Positions 1-5,838 of a stretch of DNA of 15,235 bases are shown one piece after another. Within the stretch, counting starts at the first letter, position 1. Every line of letters begins with the position of its first letter. The translations under genes were made by a program, and so were the position numbers. A model generated the notes under the pieces. That model saw nothing but the letters and a program-made list of their open reading frames with translations. It was not told where the DNA came from and did no database searches. This DNA is from Bacteroidales bacterium. GTDB taxonomy: Bacteria; Bacteroidota; Bacteroidia; Bacteroidales; UBA3663. Location of the stretch: NCBI GenBank assembly GCA_030526445.1, contig JAUNCV010000029.1, positions 1 to 15,235 on the forward strand, read 5' to 3'.

Positions 1-94
1 ACGGAAATTCGAAATAGAGAAGTCAATCAGCATAATTCTATCGTTTTAACCGGTTTCATCGATTGCTTAAAATGCAATTTCTGCAATCCGAGTG

Positions 95-125
95 CAAATA
101 TACTCATTTCGCCGCAATCTTACAA
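95..125 (-). promoter_or_regulatory. Bacteroidota-type promoter firing leftward out of the window
   Basis: Read on the minus strand, a TATATTTG box (plus 95-102) matches the Bacteroidota -7 element TAnnTTTG. A TTG (plus 123-125) lies 20 bp upstream, at the right place for the -33 element. Transcription would start near plus 88-90 and drive a gene beyond the left edge. No convincing gene is visible in 1-284: the minus-strand reading frame across 120-344 runs over the ssb terminator and looks spurious. Confidence 0.5.
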
Positions 126-284
126 GGTTTTCTTCTTTATTTTAGCATAATTAACTAAACAAAGAGAGGAAATTTGCGAAATTGGTTGCCAATGTTGCAA
201 TTTTGTGTGCCAACAAAAGAGGAAACTCGCTGTGGCTAAGGTATAAGCACAACAATAGCGACCTCCGTAGAAGCCGCTATCGGT

Positions 285-317
285 AAAGAGAAAAACAAGG
301 CCGTTATTCAGCCTTGT
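285..317 (-). terminator. Intrinsic terminator of ssb, overlapping its stop codon
   Basis: Plus-strand ACAAGGC (295-301) and GCCTTGT (311-317) form a perfect 7-bp stem with a 9-nt loop. Reading the minus strand, the stem is followed by TTTTTCTCTTT. The ssb stop codon (TAA on minus, plus 304-306) lies in the loop, so the last codons of ssb form one arm of the hairpin. Confidence 0.75.
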
Positions 318-642
318 CTGGAGTTTCGTAGATGTGAGTCGCAACCAGGATGATGCGGTTGTGCTTCACGCCTTCTGCATCGGTGTACTCATCGGGCTTG
401 AAAAAGCCATTGATGGTTACGTGCGCACCTTTGGTGAGAAGTTCGAAAGAGCTGGTATTCTCGTTCTTGCGCCAAGCCTCTACATTCAGGAAGGCTGTTA
501 CGCGAGTCGGCTCATCGCCATTTTTCTCGGTACGGCTAACAGCCAAGGAGAAGCGAGCCAAGCTGGAGGTTGTAAACTGACGGATCTGAGCGTCCTTACC
601 TACGATACCTGATACTACGAAGTTGTTCTCAATCTGTTTCAT
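304..642 (-). CDS. ssb: Single-stranded DNA-binding protein, short form
   Basis: This 112-aa protein reads as one OB-fold SSB domain. The N-terminal strand (NNFVVSGIVGKDAQIRQF), the central AFLNVEAWRK segment and the later GAHVTINGFFKPDEYTDAEG segment are all typical of the family. It coats single-stranded DNA during replication and recombination. Chromosomal SSBs are usually longer and end in an acidic tail (DDDIPF-like) that recruits partners; this one stops at TPDKAE and has no such tail, which suits an element-borne or accessory SSB. It starts at the ATG at plus 640-642, follows a long structured leader (643 to about 1000) and ends in its own terminator, so it appears monocistronic. Family call is firm; the accessory role is inference. 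Confidence 0.88.
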   Translation of the reverse strand: MKQIENNFVVSGIVGKDAQIRQFTTSSLARFSLAVSRTEKNGDEPTRVTAFLNVEAWRKNENTSSFELLTKGAHVTINGFFKPDEYTDAEGVKHNRIILVATHIYETPDKAE

Positions 643-711
643 GTCAATGAATTTTAGAAGTTAGACAATCAATTTTTACAATACCAGGACGAGGTTGCAG
701 AGAGAGGGTAA

Positions 712-792
712 GCCAAGAGAATGCCAAGATTACTCGTTTTCTTGTTGCCTGTCTGCAAGAAAAAGGAAGAATCTTGGAAAGAGCCTATTGGC
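712..792 (-). ncRNA. Nested long-stem hairpin in the ssb leader
   Basis: Three pairs of arms nest inside each other: GCCAA (712-716) with TTGGC (788-792), CCAAGATT (724-731) with AATCTTGG (770-777), and TTTTCTTG (737-744) with CAAGAAAA (756-763). Small internal loops separate them and an 11-nt terminal loop closes the structure. It lies 70-150 bases upstream of the ssb start, so on minus it would sit in the ssb 5' leader. A control element or a small RNA are both possible. No riboswitch class is recognised. Confidence 0.4.
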
Positions 793-837
793 AAAAGCGA
801 AGCTGTCCCGTAGCATGAGACATCATGTGCTGCTGCC

Positions 838-845
838 TACCTTTG
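838..845 (+). promoter_or_regulatory. Orphan -7-like box TACCTTTG
   Basis: TACCTTTG matches TAnnTTTG exactly and is identical to the box upstream of abiEi. No clear -33 TTG is seen at the right distance and no open frame of note follows, so it would start a non-coding transcript if it is active. Weak. Confidence 0.22.
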
Positions 846-1346
846 TATTGGAAAAACGATTGTGACTTCGGCCAAAATTCAGACGTGAAACAGGTTGGAG
901 CAAGAACAGCTACAAGGTTCGGGAAAGGACGCGAACGCAGGTAAAACTACGCTTGCACGTCTAATCGTGTTCAGTAAAAAAAAAAAAAAGATTTGAGCCC
1001 TTACAAAGCCCTATGCATGAGGCTGCAAGAACGTAGAATTTCTGCAGAGCTTTCTTTTGCAGAAGTGGCAAAAAATGATGTAAGCCCAAAATGCAGAAGT
1101 AAGCTGCATATTTGTAGGTAACTATACTACGAAATTACATTCGAAGAGATATAATTTATCTGCTTATCTGTGATTTTATATCCGAACTGATGTAAATCGT
1201 TTAATTGAGATAGGTTCTCGCTGGATAAGCGCAATAAAACACATAAAACAGGCCATATAGAAGGCAAAACAGGCCGATTTGCATCAAAATAGTCAACTTT
1301 GGAACAGAAAAACAAGATTTTCTTCGTTTTCTATTCCAAATTTTAC

Positions 1347-1354
1347 TACCTTTG
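1347..1354 (+). promoter_or_regulatory. -7 promoter element of the abiE operon
   Basis: TACCTTTG is an exact TAnnTTTG match ending 4 bases before the ATG at 1359. The start of transcription would fall on or a few bases around the start codon, implying a leaderless or nearly leaderless mRNA. A clear -33 TTTG is not seen; the upstream sequence is only T-rich. The box also argues against an ATG at 1299, because translation from there would cross the promoter. Confidence 0.55.
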
Positions 1355-1358
1355 CACC

Positions 1359-1985
1359 ATGATAATGGATTTAGAACATATTGGCAACATCCCAATCAGC
1401 ACGCAGACGGTAGCTTCCCTGTTCCCCGAATTGGAGGCTGGCAACCAAAAGGTGCGCAGTCTTGAGGCGGCAGGCAAGGTCATCCGTCTCAAGAAGGGGC
1501 TTTATGTGGTTGACCCGAAGATTTCGCGAGTGCCGTTGTCCACTGAGCTCATCGCAAACCACCTCTATGCTCCTTCGTACGTCTCCATGCAGACTGCCTT
1601 GCGCTACTATGGTTTGATTCCCGAAGCGGTTTATACCACCCAGTCCATGACCCTGAAGCATACGCGCAGCTTCGACACACCCATTGGGCGTTTCGAGTAT
1701 CAGATGATGTCGCGCGAAGCCTTTCACATCGGCGTCACGAGCATCAACAAGCAGTCGTATGCCTTCCTAATGGCTACACCCGAAAAGGCCCTCTGCGACC
1801 TTATCGCCAACTCGCCCAAGGTCAACCTCCGCTATCTGAAGGATGTAGAGACCTATCTGGAAGAGGACATCCGAATGGACATGGAGGACTTCCTCCGAAT
1901 GGACGTCACCCTCTTTGAGCGTTACGCCCAGGTAGGCAAGAAAGCCAATTCTATTGCAACCCTGATAAAGTATCTGAAAAGATGA
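1359..1985 (+). CDS. abiEi: AbiEi-family antitoxin / transcriptional regulator (type IV TA)
   Basis: This 208-aa protein opens with a winged helix-turn-helix region (roughly residues 1-50). Its recognition-helix-like segment is followed by the wing KVIRLKKGLYVV, as in AbiEi antitoxins. The rest contains the typical SYVSMQTALRYYGLIPE segment and, further on, MATPEKALCDLIA. Known AbiEi proteins repress their own operon and counter the AbiEii nucleotidyltransferase. I chose the ATG at 1359 because a promoter box lies directly before it; 1365 is also possible, and an in-frame ATG at 1299 would add a hydrophobic, atypical leader. The gene overlaps abiEii by 4 bases (ATGA), so the pair is translationally coupled. 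It is downstream of, and divergent from, ssb. Confidence 0.85.
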   Translation: MIMDLEHIGNIPISTQTVASLFPELEAGNQKVRSLEAAGKVIRLKKGLYVVDPKISRVPLSTELIANHLYAPSYVSMQTALRYYGLIPEAVYTTQSMTLKHTRSFDTPIGRFEYQMMSREAFHIGVTSINKQSYAFLMATPEKALCDLIANSPKVNLRYLKDVETYLEEDIRMDMEDFLRMDVTLFERYAQVGKKANSIATLIKYLKR

Positions 1986-2809
1986 CAAACGAGATATTCA
2001 ACCAAATGCTGTCGGCCTACGACCTGACGACCGAACAGCAAAAGCGCAACGCTACCTTCGAGGTAAACCAGCAGATCATCCTTGCCGGTCTCTATAATGG
2101 AGGCTTCTTCAACGAGGCAGCCTTCTACGGAGGCACCTGCCTGCGCATCTTCCATGGTCTGCAGCGTTTCTCCGAGGACATGGACTTCTCCCTCCTTGCT
2201 CCGAGCGACAAGTTCGACTTCACCCAATACTTTCAGCCCATCGTCGACCAATTTGCCATGGTAGGACGAGAGGTTGAGATCAAGAAGAAGGACAAGAAGA
2301 ACTTTGGCAAGGTGGAATCTGCCTTTCTGAAAGACAACACCGATGTCTATGACATTACGTTCCAAACGGAGAAGTCGGTAAAGATAAAAATAGAGGTTGA
2401 CACCCAGCCACCTCTCAAGTTCAATACAGAGCAGAAACTGCTGCTTCTCCCACAGTCGTTCATGACCCGATGCTTCACCCTTCCCGACCTCTTTGCCGGC
2501 AAGATGCACGCCCTGGTCTATCGAGCTTGGAAGAATCGCGTCAAAGGTCGTGACTGGTACGATTTCGAGTGGTACGTTCGCCGAGGCATTCCGCTCGACT
2601 TCACCCACCTTCAGGAGCGAGCCTTGCAGTTCAACCAGGAAGAGATCACACGAGAGTCATTTCTTGAGAAGCTAAACGATCGTCTCTCTACAGCCGATAT
2701 CAATCAGGTAAAGGCCGACGTGCTGCCCTTCATCCGCAACCCTAAGGAACTTGACATCTGGTCAAACGACTACTTCCTCCAGCTCGCAAAGATGATCCGG
2801 TTCGAGTAA
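1982..2809 (+). CDS. abiEii: AbiEii-family nucleotidyltransferase toxin (type IV TA)
   Basis: The 275-aa product has the AbiEii nucleotidyltransferase signature. GGTCLR starts at residue 50, the SEDMDF motif is at 64-69 (two metal-binding Asp, D66 and D68), and a third acidic strand KIEVD ends at D140. The region from about 168 (LPDLFAGKMHALVYRAWKNR) to GRDWYDFEWY at 189-198 carries the conserved Lys and the RDxxD pattern of the family. Known AbiEii toxins transfer nucleotides to RNA acceptors such as tRNA and cause growth arrest or abortive phage infection. All catalytic residues appear present, so the toxin looks active. It overlaps abiEi by 4 bases and is the last gene before the convergent non-coding region. 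Confidence 0.88.
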   Translation: MTNEIFNQMLSAYDLTTEQQKRNATFEVNQQIILAGLYNGGFFNEAAFYGGTCLRIFHGLQRFSEDMDFSLLAPSDKFDFTQYFQPIVDQFAMVGREVEIKKKDKKNFGKVESAFLKDNTDVYDITFQTEKSVKIKIEVDTQPPLKFNTEQKLLLLPQSFMTRCFTLPDLFAGKMHALVYRAWKNRVKGRDWYDFEWYVRRGIPLDFTHLQERALQFNQEEITRESFLEKLNDRLSTADINQVKADVLPFIRNPKELDIWSNDYFLQLAKMIRFE

Positions 2810-2873
2810 TGGAAGAACGCTTTCAGTAAAGGAAAAAAGAATCGTCAGCAATGAAAGTGAGGCCAAGCAGAGC

Positions 2874-3004
2874 AAGTTTAAGTTTACGTCTAACCATGTA
2901 TATATACATGCATTCATAAACCTATTCAAGTCTCTACATACAGCAAGTGTCCTCCTTCCCATTGCTAAAGTTTAGGTTTAAGTTTAACCATATATGTATA
3001 TATG
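2874..3004. repeat. Duplicated repeat with AT-rich palindrome
   Basis: Two copies of a unit (2874-2910 and about 2968-3004) each join an AAGTTTA-rich stretch to TAACCAT and then an AT-rich palindrome. The first ends in the perfect 16-bp palindrome CATGTATATATACATG (2895-2910). The second ends in CATATAT-GT-ATATATG (2989-3004), a 7-bp hairpin. The copies are about 94 bp apart, just downstream of abiEii. They could be terminator-like structures, protein-binding sites or traces of recombination. Confidence 0.6.
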
Positions 3005-3193
3005 CTCCTTAAACTCGAAATCTAAACCTCGAACTAAAATCGAGTCCATCCAGGAGTCATCCAGAGGTCTTGAACATCTTTTTTTCTTTACTGAAAACCG
3101 GTTCAAGAATGAGGCCAAATGGAGGTCCAAAAAGAGCCCCCAAAACCAACATTTTCGAGCGCTTCTGCAGGTGAAAACGTTACTCGAAATTTA

Positions 3194-3405
3194 GTTAACG
3201 CATGTTAATTACGCGCGTTATATGTTAATTTATTTAACATGAAAATTTTGAGAATTTTGGCCGATTTCTCAACGATTGCAACGTAGAGGCTCCATTTTGA
3301 CTTAACAAACGTTAAATGTGTTAAAAATGCGGTTTTGCAACGAAGTCAACCATCTGAAAATGCCGTCCGGTTATCGTACTATATGTAACATATTGATAAT
3401 CAATA
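3194..3405. repeat. Cluster of GTTAA/TTAAC boxes and palindromes
   Basis: At least seven GTTAA or TTAAC boxes fall within 130 bases (3194, 3204, 3224, 3234, 3302, 3311, 3320). ATGTTAATT repeats at 3202-3210 and 3222-3230, exactly 20 bp apart. ATGTTAA (3222-3228) and TTAACAT (3234-3240) form a palindrome, as do TTAACA (3302-3307) and TGTTAA (3319-3324), and TATTGAT-A-ATCAATA at 3391-3405. The block lies between convergent genes, so it is not an ordinary promoter. The spacing suggests a multi-site protein-binding region. Confidence 0.5.
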
Positions 3406-3474
3406 CCCTACTATAGGATGCATCGGCAAGTAATTCCGCATCCAAACATTTAATATTCTACATATTAACAAAAT

Positions 3475-3515
3475 AATATCTCAGTTATTCATTCATCATG
3501 AGTAGCTGAGATATT
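3475..3515. terminator. Bidirectional intrinsic terminator
   Basis: AATATCTCAG (3475-3484) and CTGAGATATT (3506-3515) form a perfect 10-bp stem with a 21-nt loop. It is followed by TTGTTT on plus and by ATTTTGTT on minus. It sits 50 bases past the stop codon of the small minus-strand gene, between convergent transcription units, where a two-way terminator is expected. The large loop makes it less than ideal. Confidence 0.5.
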
Positions 3516-3565
3516 TTGTTTCATTTACTACCTATCACGTGCGTTTTTTGACCGAAATAACAGCG

Positions 3566-3817
3566 TCAAAAATGCGACGAAGAGAGAGGCGGGTCGTGGG
3601 CTTTTACTTCGGCTGTGAAATCGCCCTTCTGCACCCGAATGCTCTTGCCGGTATTGACCAGATGGATGAGCTTGGGTACCTGGGCGAGAGTGGCGAATCC
3701 GAAGAGGAGGCCAACCGCCTGGAGCACACTCCCGTCGATGACACCCATGGGCGGACAAAAGAAACCACCGACAAGGAGCAGAATGCTGAGCCAAAGGGAA
3801 ATGTGGAAAGTTTTCAT
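3566..3817 (-). CDS. Small two-helix membrane protein, unknown function
   Basis: The 83-aa product has two hydrophobic segments, at about residues 7-24 (LWLSILLLVGGFFCPPMG) and 30-48 (SVLQAVGLLFGFATLAQVP). A polar, lysine-containing tail follows (SIRVQKGDFTAEVKAHD). It is probably an inner-membrane protein, with the first helix possibly serving as a signal anchor. I do not recognise the family. It is the second gene of a minus-strand unit after the HU-like gene, separated from it by 171 bases filled with small hairpins, and is followed by a terminator. The start is the ATG at plus 3815-3817. Opposite-strand frames across the same stretch lack any domain and are taken as shadows. Confidence 0.6.
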   Translation of the reverse strand: MKTFHISLWLSILLLVGGFFCPPMGVIDGSVLQAVGLLFGFATLAQVPKLIHLVNTGKSIRVQKGDFTAEVKAHDPPLSSSHF

Positions 3818-3831
3818 AACTCATGTACGAA

Positions 3832-3989
3832 TAATGCTTTGCATTACGATTAGCGTTGCTACGAATAGTGCTTTGCACTACGAATACTTCGTACTAACTT
3901 CGTGCTGCTTGCAGCCTTCGTAAGCCTGGCTTATTCGTGTGCGTTAGCACTATCGTGGGCTTTTAGCCTATTCGTAGCAACTTGTTGCT
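3832..3989. repeat. Array of about nine tiny hairpins separated by CGAA/TTCG spacers
   Basis: Successive near-perfect stems with loops of mostly 2-4 nt follow one another: TAATGC/GCATTA (3832-3846), TAGC/GCTA (3851-3861), TAGTGC/GCACTA (3866-3880), TACGAA/TTCGTA (3879-3893), GCTGC/GCAGC (3904-3915), TAAGC/GCTTA (3921-3933), GTGC/GCAC (3939-3950), GGCT/AGCC with flanking pairs (3956-3970), AGCAAC/GTTGCT (3976-3989). Spacers in the left half read CGAA(T) or CGAT; those in the right half read TTCG or ATCG, so the two halves are roughly mirror images. The last stem touches the HU-like gene's stop codon. In the minus-strand transcript several loops are AAA or AA. Confidence 0.8.
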
Positions 3990-4549
3990 CAGTCTTCCGG
4001 CAGCATGATGTCGCCGTCATCACCGCCGCCACCACCGGTGCCGCTACCGCCACCCGAAGGTGGGTTGGTATTGCCCGAACCGCCGCCATCAGGTTTCTCA
4101 GGATCCTCTACATTACCGCCGTCGCCCGAGGTCACGTTCTTGATCACATTGCCATCCTTGTCATAGCAAGTGATATTGATAGCGGTACGCTTCAGTTCGT
4201 TCTTGATGTCCACGTTAGGAGTGAAAATCACACGACGAGTAGTCACGATGCCGGTGGCTACCTCGGCTACAGAGGCCACAGTTTTGGCACGCACACCGAA
4301 ACGCATGGTTCCAAGGCCCGGGATGGCTACCGAATGGCCCTCAGTGGCCCACGCCTTGATGACCTCGCCAGCTGCATCCCAGCATGCCTGCATGACACCC
4401 TTGGAGATGCCCGAACGGAGGGCTGCCTCCTGAATCACTTTGCTCTCAGAGAGCTTGTTATAGATCTCAGTACCCAGTACGAATCGATACTGACCTGCAT
4501 AATCGCCTACACGCTGCAGGGTTTCTTTTGCTTTGAGTTTGATTGCCAT
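3989..4549 (-). CDS. HU-like DNA-binding protein with Gly-rich tail (HU-HIG type)
   Basis: The 186-aa protein carries a divergent HU/IHF domain over about residues 1-125. The segment VIQEAALRSGISKGVMQACWDAAGE is the helical dimer part, and the HSVAIPGLGTMRFGVRAKTV segment leads into the beta-arm. A short ITCYDKDGNVIKN strand follows, then a low-complexity Gly/Ser/Pro/Asp tail (about 141-186) ending IMLPED. HU domains fused to Gly-rich, Ig or wHTH segments are known from Bacteroidota and are often linked to mobile-element replication genes. The likely role is DNA bending or packaging at an origin. It has its own promoter about 50 bases upstream and is transcribed away from the replication operon, with the origin-like region between it and the four-gene operon. 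The function of the tail is unknown. Confidence 0.82.
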   Translation of the reverse strand: MAIKLKAKETLQRVGDYAGQYRFVLGTEIYNKLSESKVIQEAALRSGISKGVMQACWDAAGEVIKAWATEGHSVAIPGLGTMRFGVRAKTVASVAEVATGIVTTRRVIFTPNVDIKNELKRTAINITCYDKDGNVIKNVTSGDGGNVEDPEKPDGGGSGNTNPPSGGGSGTGGGGGDDGDIMLPED

Positions 4550-4608
4550 AGTGTTGAATGTTTTTTAGGTTGAATAATTTGTTTTGGTGTGTGGTTCGAA
4601 TCACGATG

Positions 4609-4639
4609 CAAAGATACGAACTATTTTAGTTCCAGACAA
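4609..4639 (-). promoter_or_regulatory. Promoter of the HU-like gene
   Basis: On minus, TATCTTTG (plus 4609-4616) matches TAnnTTTG and a TTG (plus 4637-4639) lies 20 bp upstream. Transcription should start near plus 4602, leaving a leader of about 50 bases before the ATG. This is the clearest promoter in the window. Confidence 0.7.
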
Positions 4640-4727
4640 TAGTGTTCCCACAGGTCGTACTTTGACTTCCCACAGTTTCATCTTTCCCGCGAGAGAAATA
4701 TTTTTTGTTCGCGAAGAAAGTGAAATT

Positions 4728-4806
4728 CCATCCACTTTACCTTTACCTTATTTCGATACAAAAAATACTTTCCGATAAAAGGAAAAAGTAAAGGTAAAGT
4801 GGATGG
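4728..4806. repeat. Perfect 19-bp inverted repeat of GGTAAAGGTAAAG motif
   Basis: CCATCCACTTTACCTTTAC (4728-4746) and its exact reverse complement (4788-4806) flank a 41-bp AT-rich spacer. A third copy lies at 5030-5048 in the same orientation as the left arm, identical over 19 bp (4731-4749 = 5030-5048). Each arm holds a tandem GGTAAA hexamer, as an iteron would. The block is upstream of the HU promoter and downstream of the four-gene operon. Confidence 0.8.
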
Positions 4807-4854
4807 ATATCAGCATTTGCACATGCAAAATTCAGTTTCCGCCAAACGGCAAAA

Positions 4855-4905
4855 TGTCCATAGAAAAAAGCCAACATTCCCCAAATTAGCTTTTCTCTAC
4901 GGACA
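4855..4905 (-). terminator. Long hairpin, possible terminator of the four-gene operon
   Basis: Arms 4855-4871 and 4889-4905 (17 bases each) pair throughout if two G-T wobbles are allowed, with a 17-base loop. Read on minus, the stem is followed by TTTTG, so it could end the transcript that leaves the DUF5131 gene about 140 bases upstream. It could equally be part of the origin-like region. Two smaller hairpins, TTTGCA/TGCAAA near 4816-4829 and GCC/GGC at 4841-4850, lie just beyond. Confidence 0.4.
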
Positions 4906-5048
4906 TACTACATTAGCTACATTTATAAAATTGGTATAATAGGTATTATATTTATATTTCGCGCGCGATTTTTATTATAAAAATTACTCTTTACACAAAG
5001 ACACATTTTATAACAAAAACAACATCCCTTCCACTTTACCTTTACCTT
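4906..5048. other. AT-rich origin-like stretch with CGCGCGCG core and third repeat copy
   Basis: About 120 bases are very AT-rich and include a small hairpin TATAAT/ATTATA (4935-4950). They are interrupted by a run of CG dinucleotides (4960-4967), and the stretch ends at the third GGTAAAGGTAAAG copy (5030-5048, reverse orientation), which overlaps the DUF5131 stop codon. No gene is seen. The combination of repeated hexamers, inverted repeats and an easily melted stretch next to an HU-like gene resembles a replication origin, but no DnaA box is seen. Confidence 0.4.
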
Positions 5049-5779
5049 CTCGTTGAGTTGGGCATCTGTTGGACAATAACACCCTCCAGCAGTTTGCCGT
5101 TTTTATGCTTGCTGCGTTTCACGCCATCTTGACCCCAGGTTCCCCATTGCTTGAAGAAAAAGGCAGCACCAGCATCCTCTACTTGGCGCTTAATACTAAG
5201 AACCCAATCTTCTTGCATCGGACGTGCCTTTGGTCCACTTTCGCCGCCTACAATCACCCAGTCAATTCCCTCGAGATTCATGATGCCGAGTTCTTCTATC
5301 AATGGTTCGCAACTGAGGAAGCGTACAACTGCAGGAATATTGCGCAATGCATCAATACGCGGCAGGGTATCTCGGCATTCTACGGTTACACCCAACCACA
5401 CATTTGAAGGCACCTGGCGGGTGGAGAAGAACTCTGCCATCCTTTCTGCGCGCTTGGTGAGAAGCTGATAACGATGTTGCGGAGTTTGACGAATAGTATC
5501 AAGAATGCGATCGATAAATTCGAACGGCACTTTCTCATGAAAAAGGTCGCTCATAGAGCATACAAAAATATTGTGCCCTCTATTCCATCGGAGTGGTTCT
5601 GTCAAATCTTTTTCGTGAAGCGTCACCTCAAACCCATTACGATACTTTTCAAGTCCCATCGACTTCAGACGACGCGCCATTGTTTCGGCATAGCAATGAG
5701 CACAACCAGCGCTGGCCTTTGTGCATCCTGTTACAGGATTCCAGGTTTTGTCAGTCCATTCAATTTTTGTAGTTTTCAT
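5042..5779 (-). CDS. DUF5131 / phage Gp37-Gp68-like three-Cys protein
   Basis: The 245-aa protein begins with the family hallmark KIEWTDKTWNPVTGCT, then SAGCAHCYAE, placing three cysteines at 19, 26 and 29 (CX6CX2C). Such a cluster probably binds an iron-sulfur cluster in a manner recalling radical-SAM enzymes. Further family features are VCSMSDLFHE (about 72-81), QLLTKRAERM, WLGVTVE, FLSCEPL and the IVGGESG loop (about 176-182), then FFFKQWG near 207-213. Length is normal. No reaction is established for the family. It is the last gene of the minus-strand operon, 59 bases after the TcmP gene, with which this family is commonly paired. Its stop codon lies inside a GGTAAAGGTAAAG repeat. Confidence 0.85.
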   Translation of the reverse strand: MKTTKIEWTDKTWNPVTGCTKASAGCAHCYAETMARRLKSMGLEKYRNGFEVTLHEKDLTEPLRWNRGHNIFVCSMSDLFHEKVPFEFIDRILDTIRQTPQHRYQLLTKRAERMAEFFSTRQVPSNVWLGVTVECRDTLPRIDALRNIPAVVRFLSCEPLIEELGIMNLEGIDWVIVGGESGPKARPMQEDWVLSIKRQVEDAGAAFFFKQWGTWGQDGVKRSKHKNGKLLEGVIVQQMPNSTRR

Positions 5780-5838
5780 TTGTTCAGTTGAATATAGGCT
5801 TGCAGCTATAAATCGTTAATAAAAATTCTTCCTCATGC

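Larger units (their letters stand above)
643..1346. other. Long divergent intergenic region between ssb and abiEi
   Basis: About 700 bases without a convincing gene. It holds the nested hairpin at 712-792, a promoter-like TACCTTTG at 838-845 on plus, a run of 14 A at 976-989, and a direct repeat TGCAGAAGT at 1058-1066 and 1092-1100 (34 bp apart, close to three helical turns). A related AATGCAGAA also occurs twice at about 8398 and 8522, in the other divergent promoter region. The short frames here show no recognisable protein and are treated as noise. Confidence 0.5.

Noticed and set aside
120..344. Minus-strand 74-codon frame downstream of ssb
   Set aside because: It overlaps the end of ssb and runs through its terminator, is in a different frame, and shows no domain.
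1299..1358. Upstream ATG extending AbiEi by 20 residues
   Set aside because: The extension crosses the TACCTTTG promoter box and adds an atypical aromatic stretch; the family start fits 1359 or 1365.
2994..3194. Plus-strand 66-codon frame after abiEii
   Set aside because: It begins inside the repeat palindrome, has no promoter box, and has low-quality composition with no recognisable domain.
3832..3989. CRISPR array
   Set aside because: The units are different short hairpins with tiny spacers, not identical repeats with unique 30-bp spacers, and no cas gene is present.
3902..4573. Long plus-strand frame opposite the HU-like gene
   Set aside because: It is antisense to a well-supported HU-domain gene and crosses the hairpin array; its product shows no domain.
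5034..5048. GGTAAA repeats as telomere- or microsatellite-type noise
   Set aside because: The copies share a further non-repetitive TGGA flank and form an exact inverted and direct arrangement, which simple microsatellite slippage would not give.
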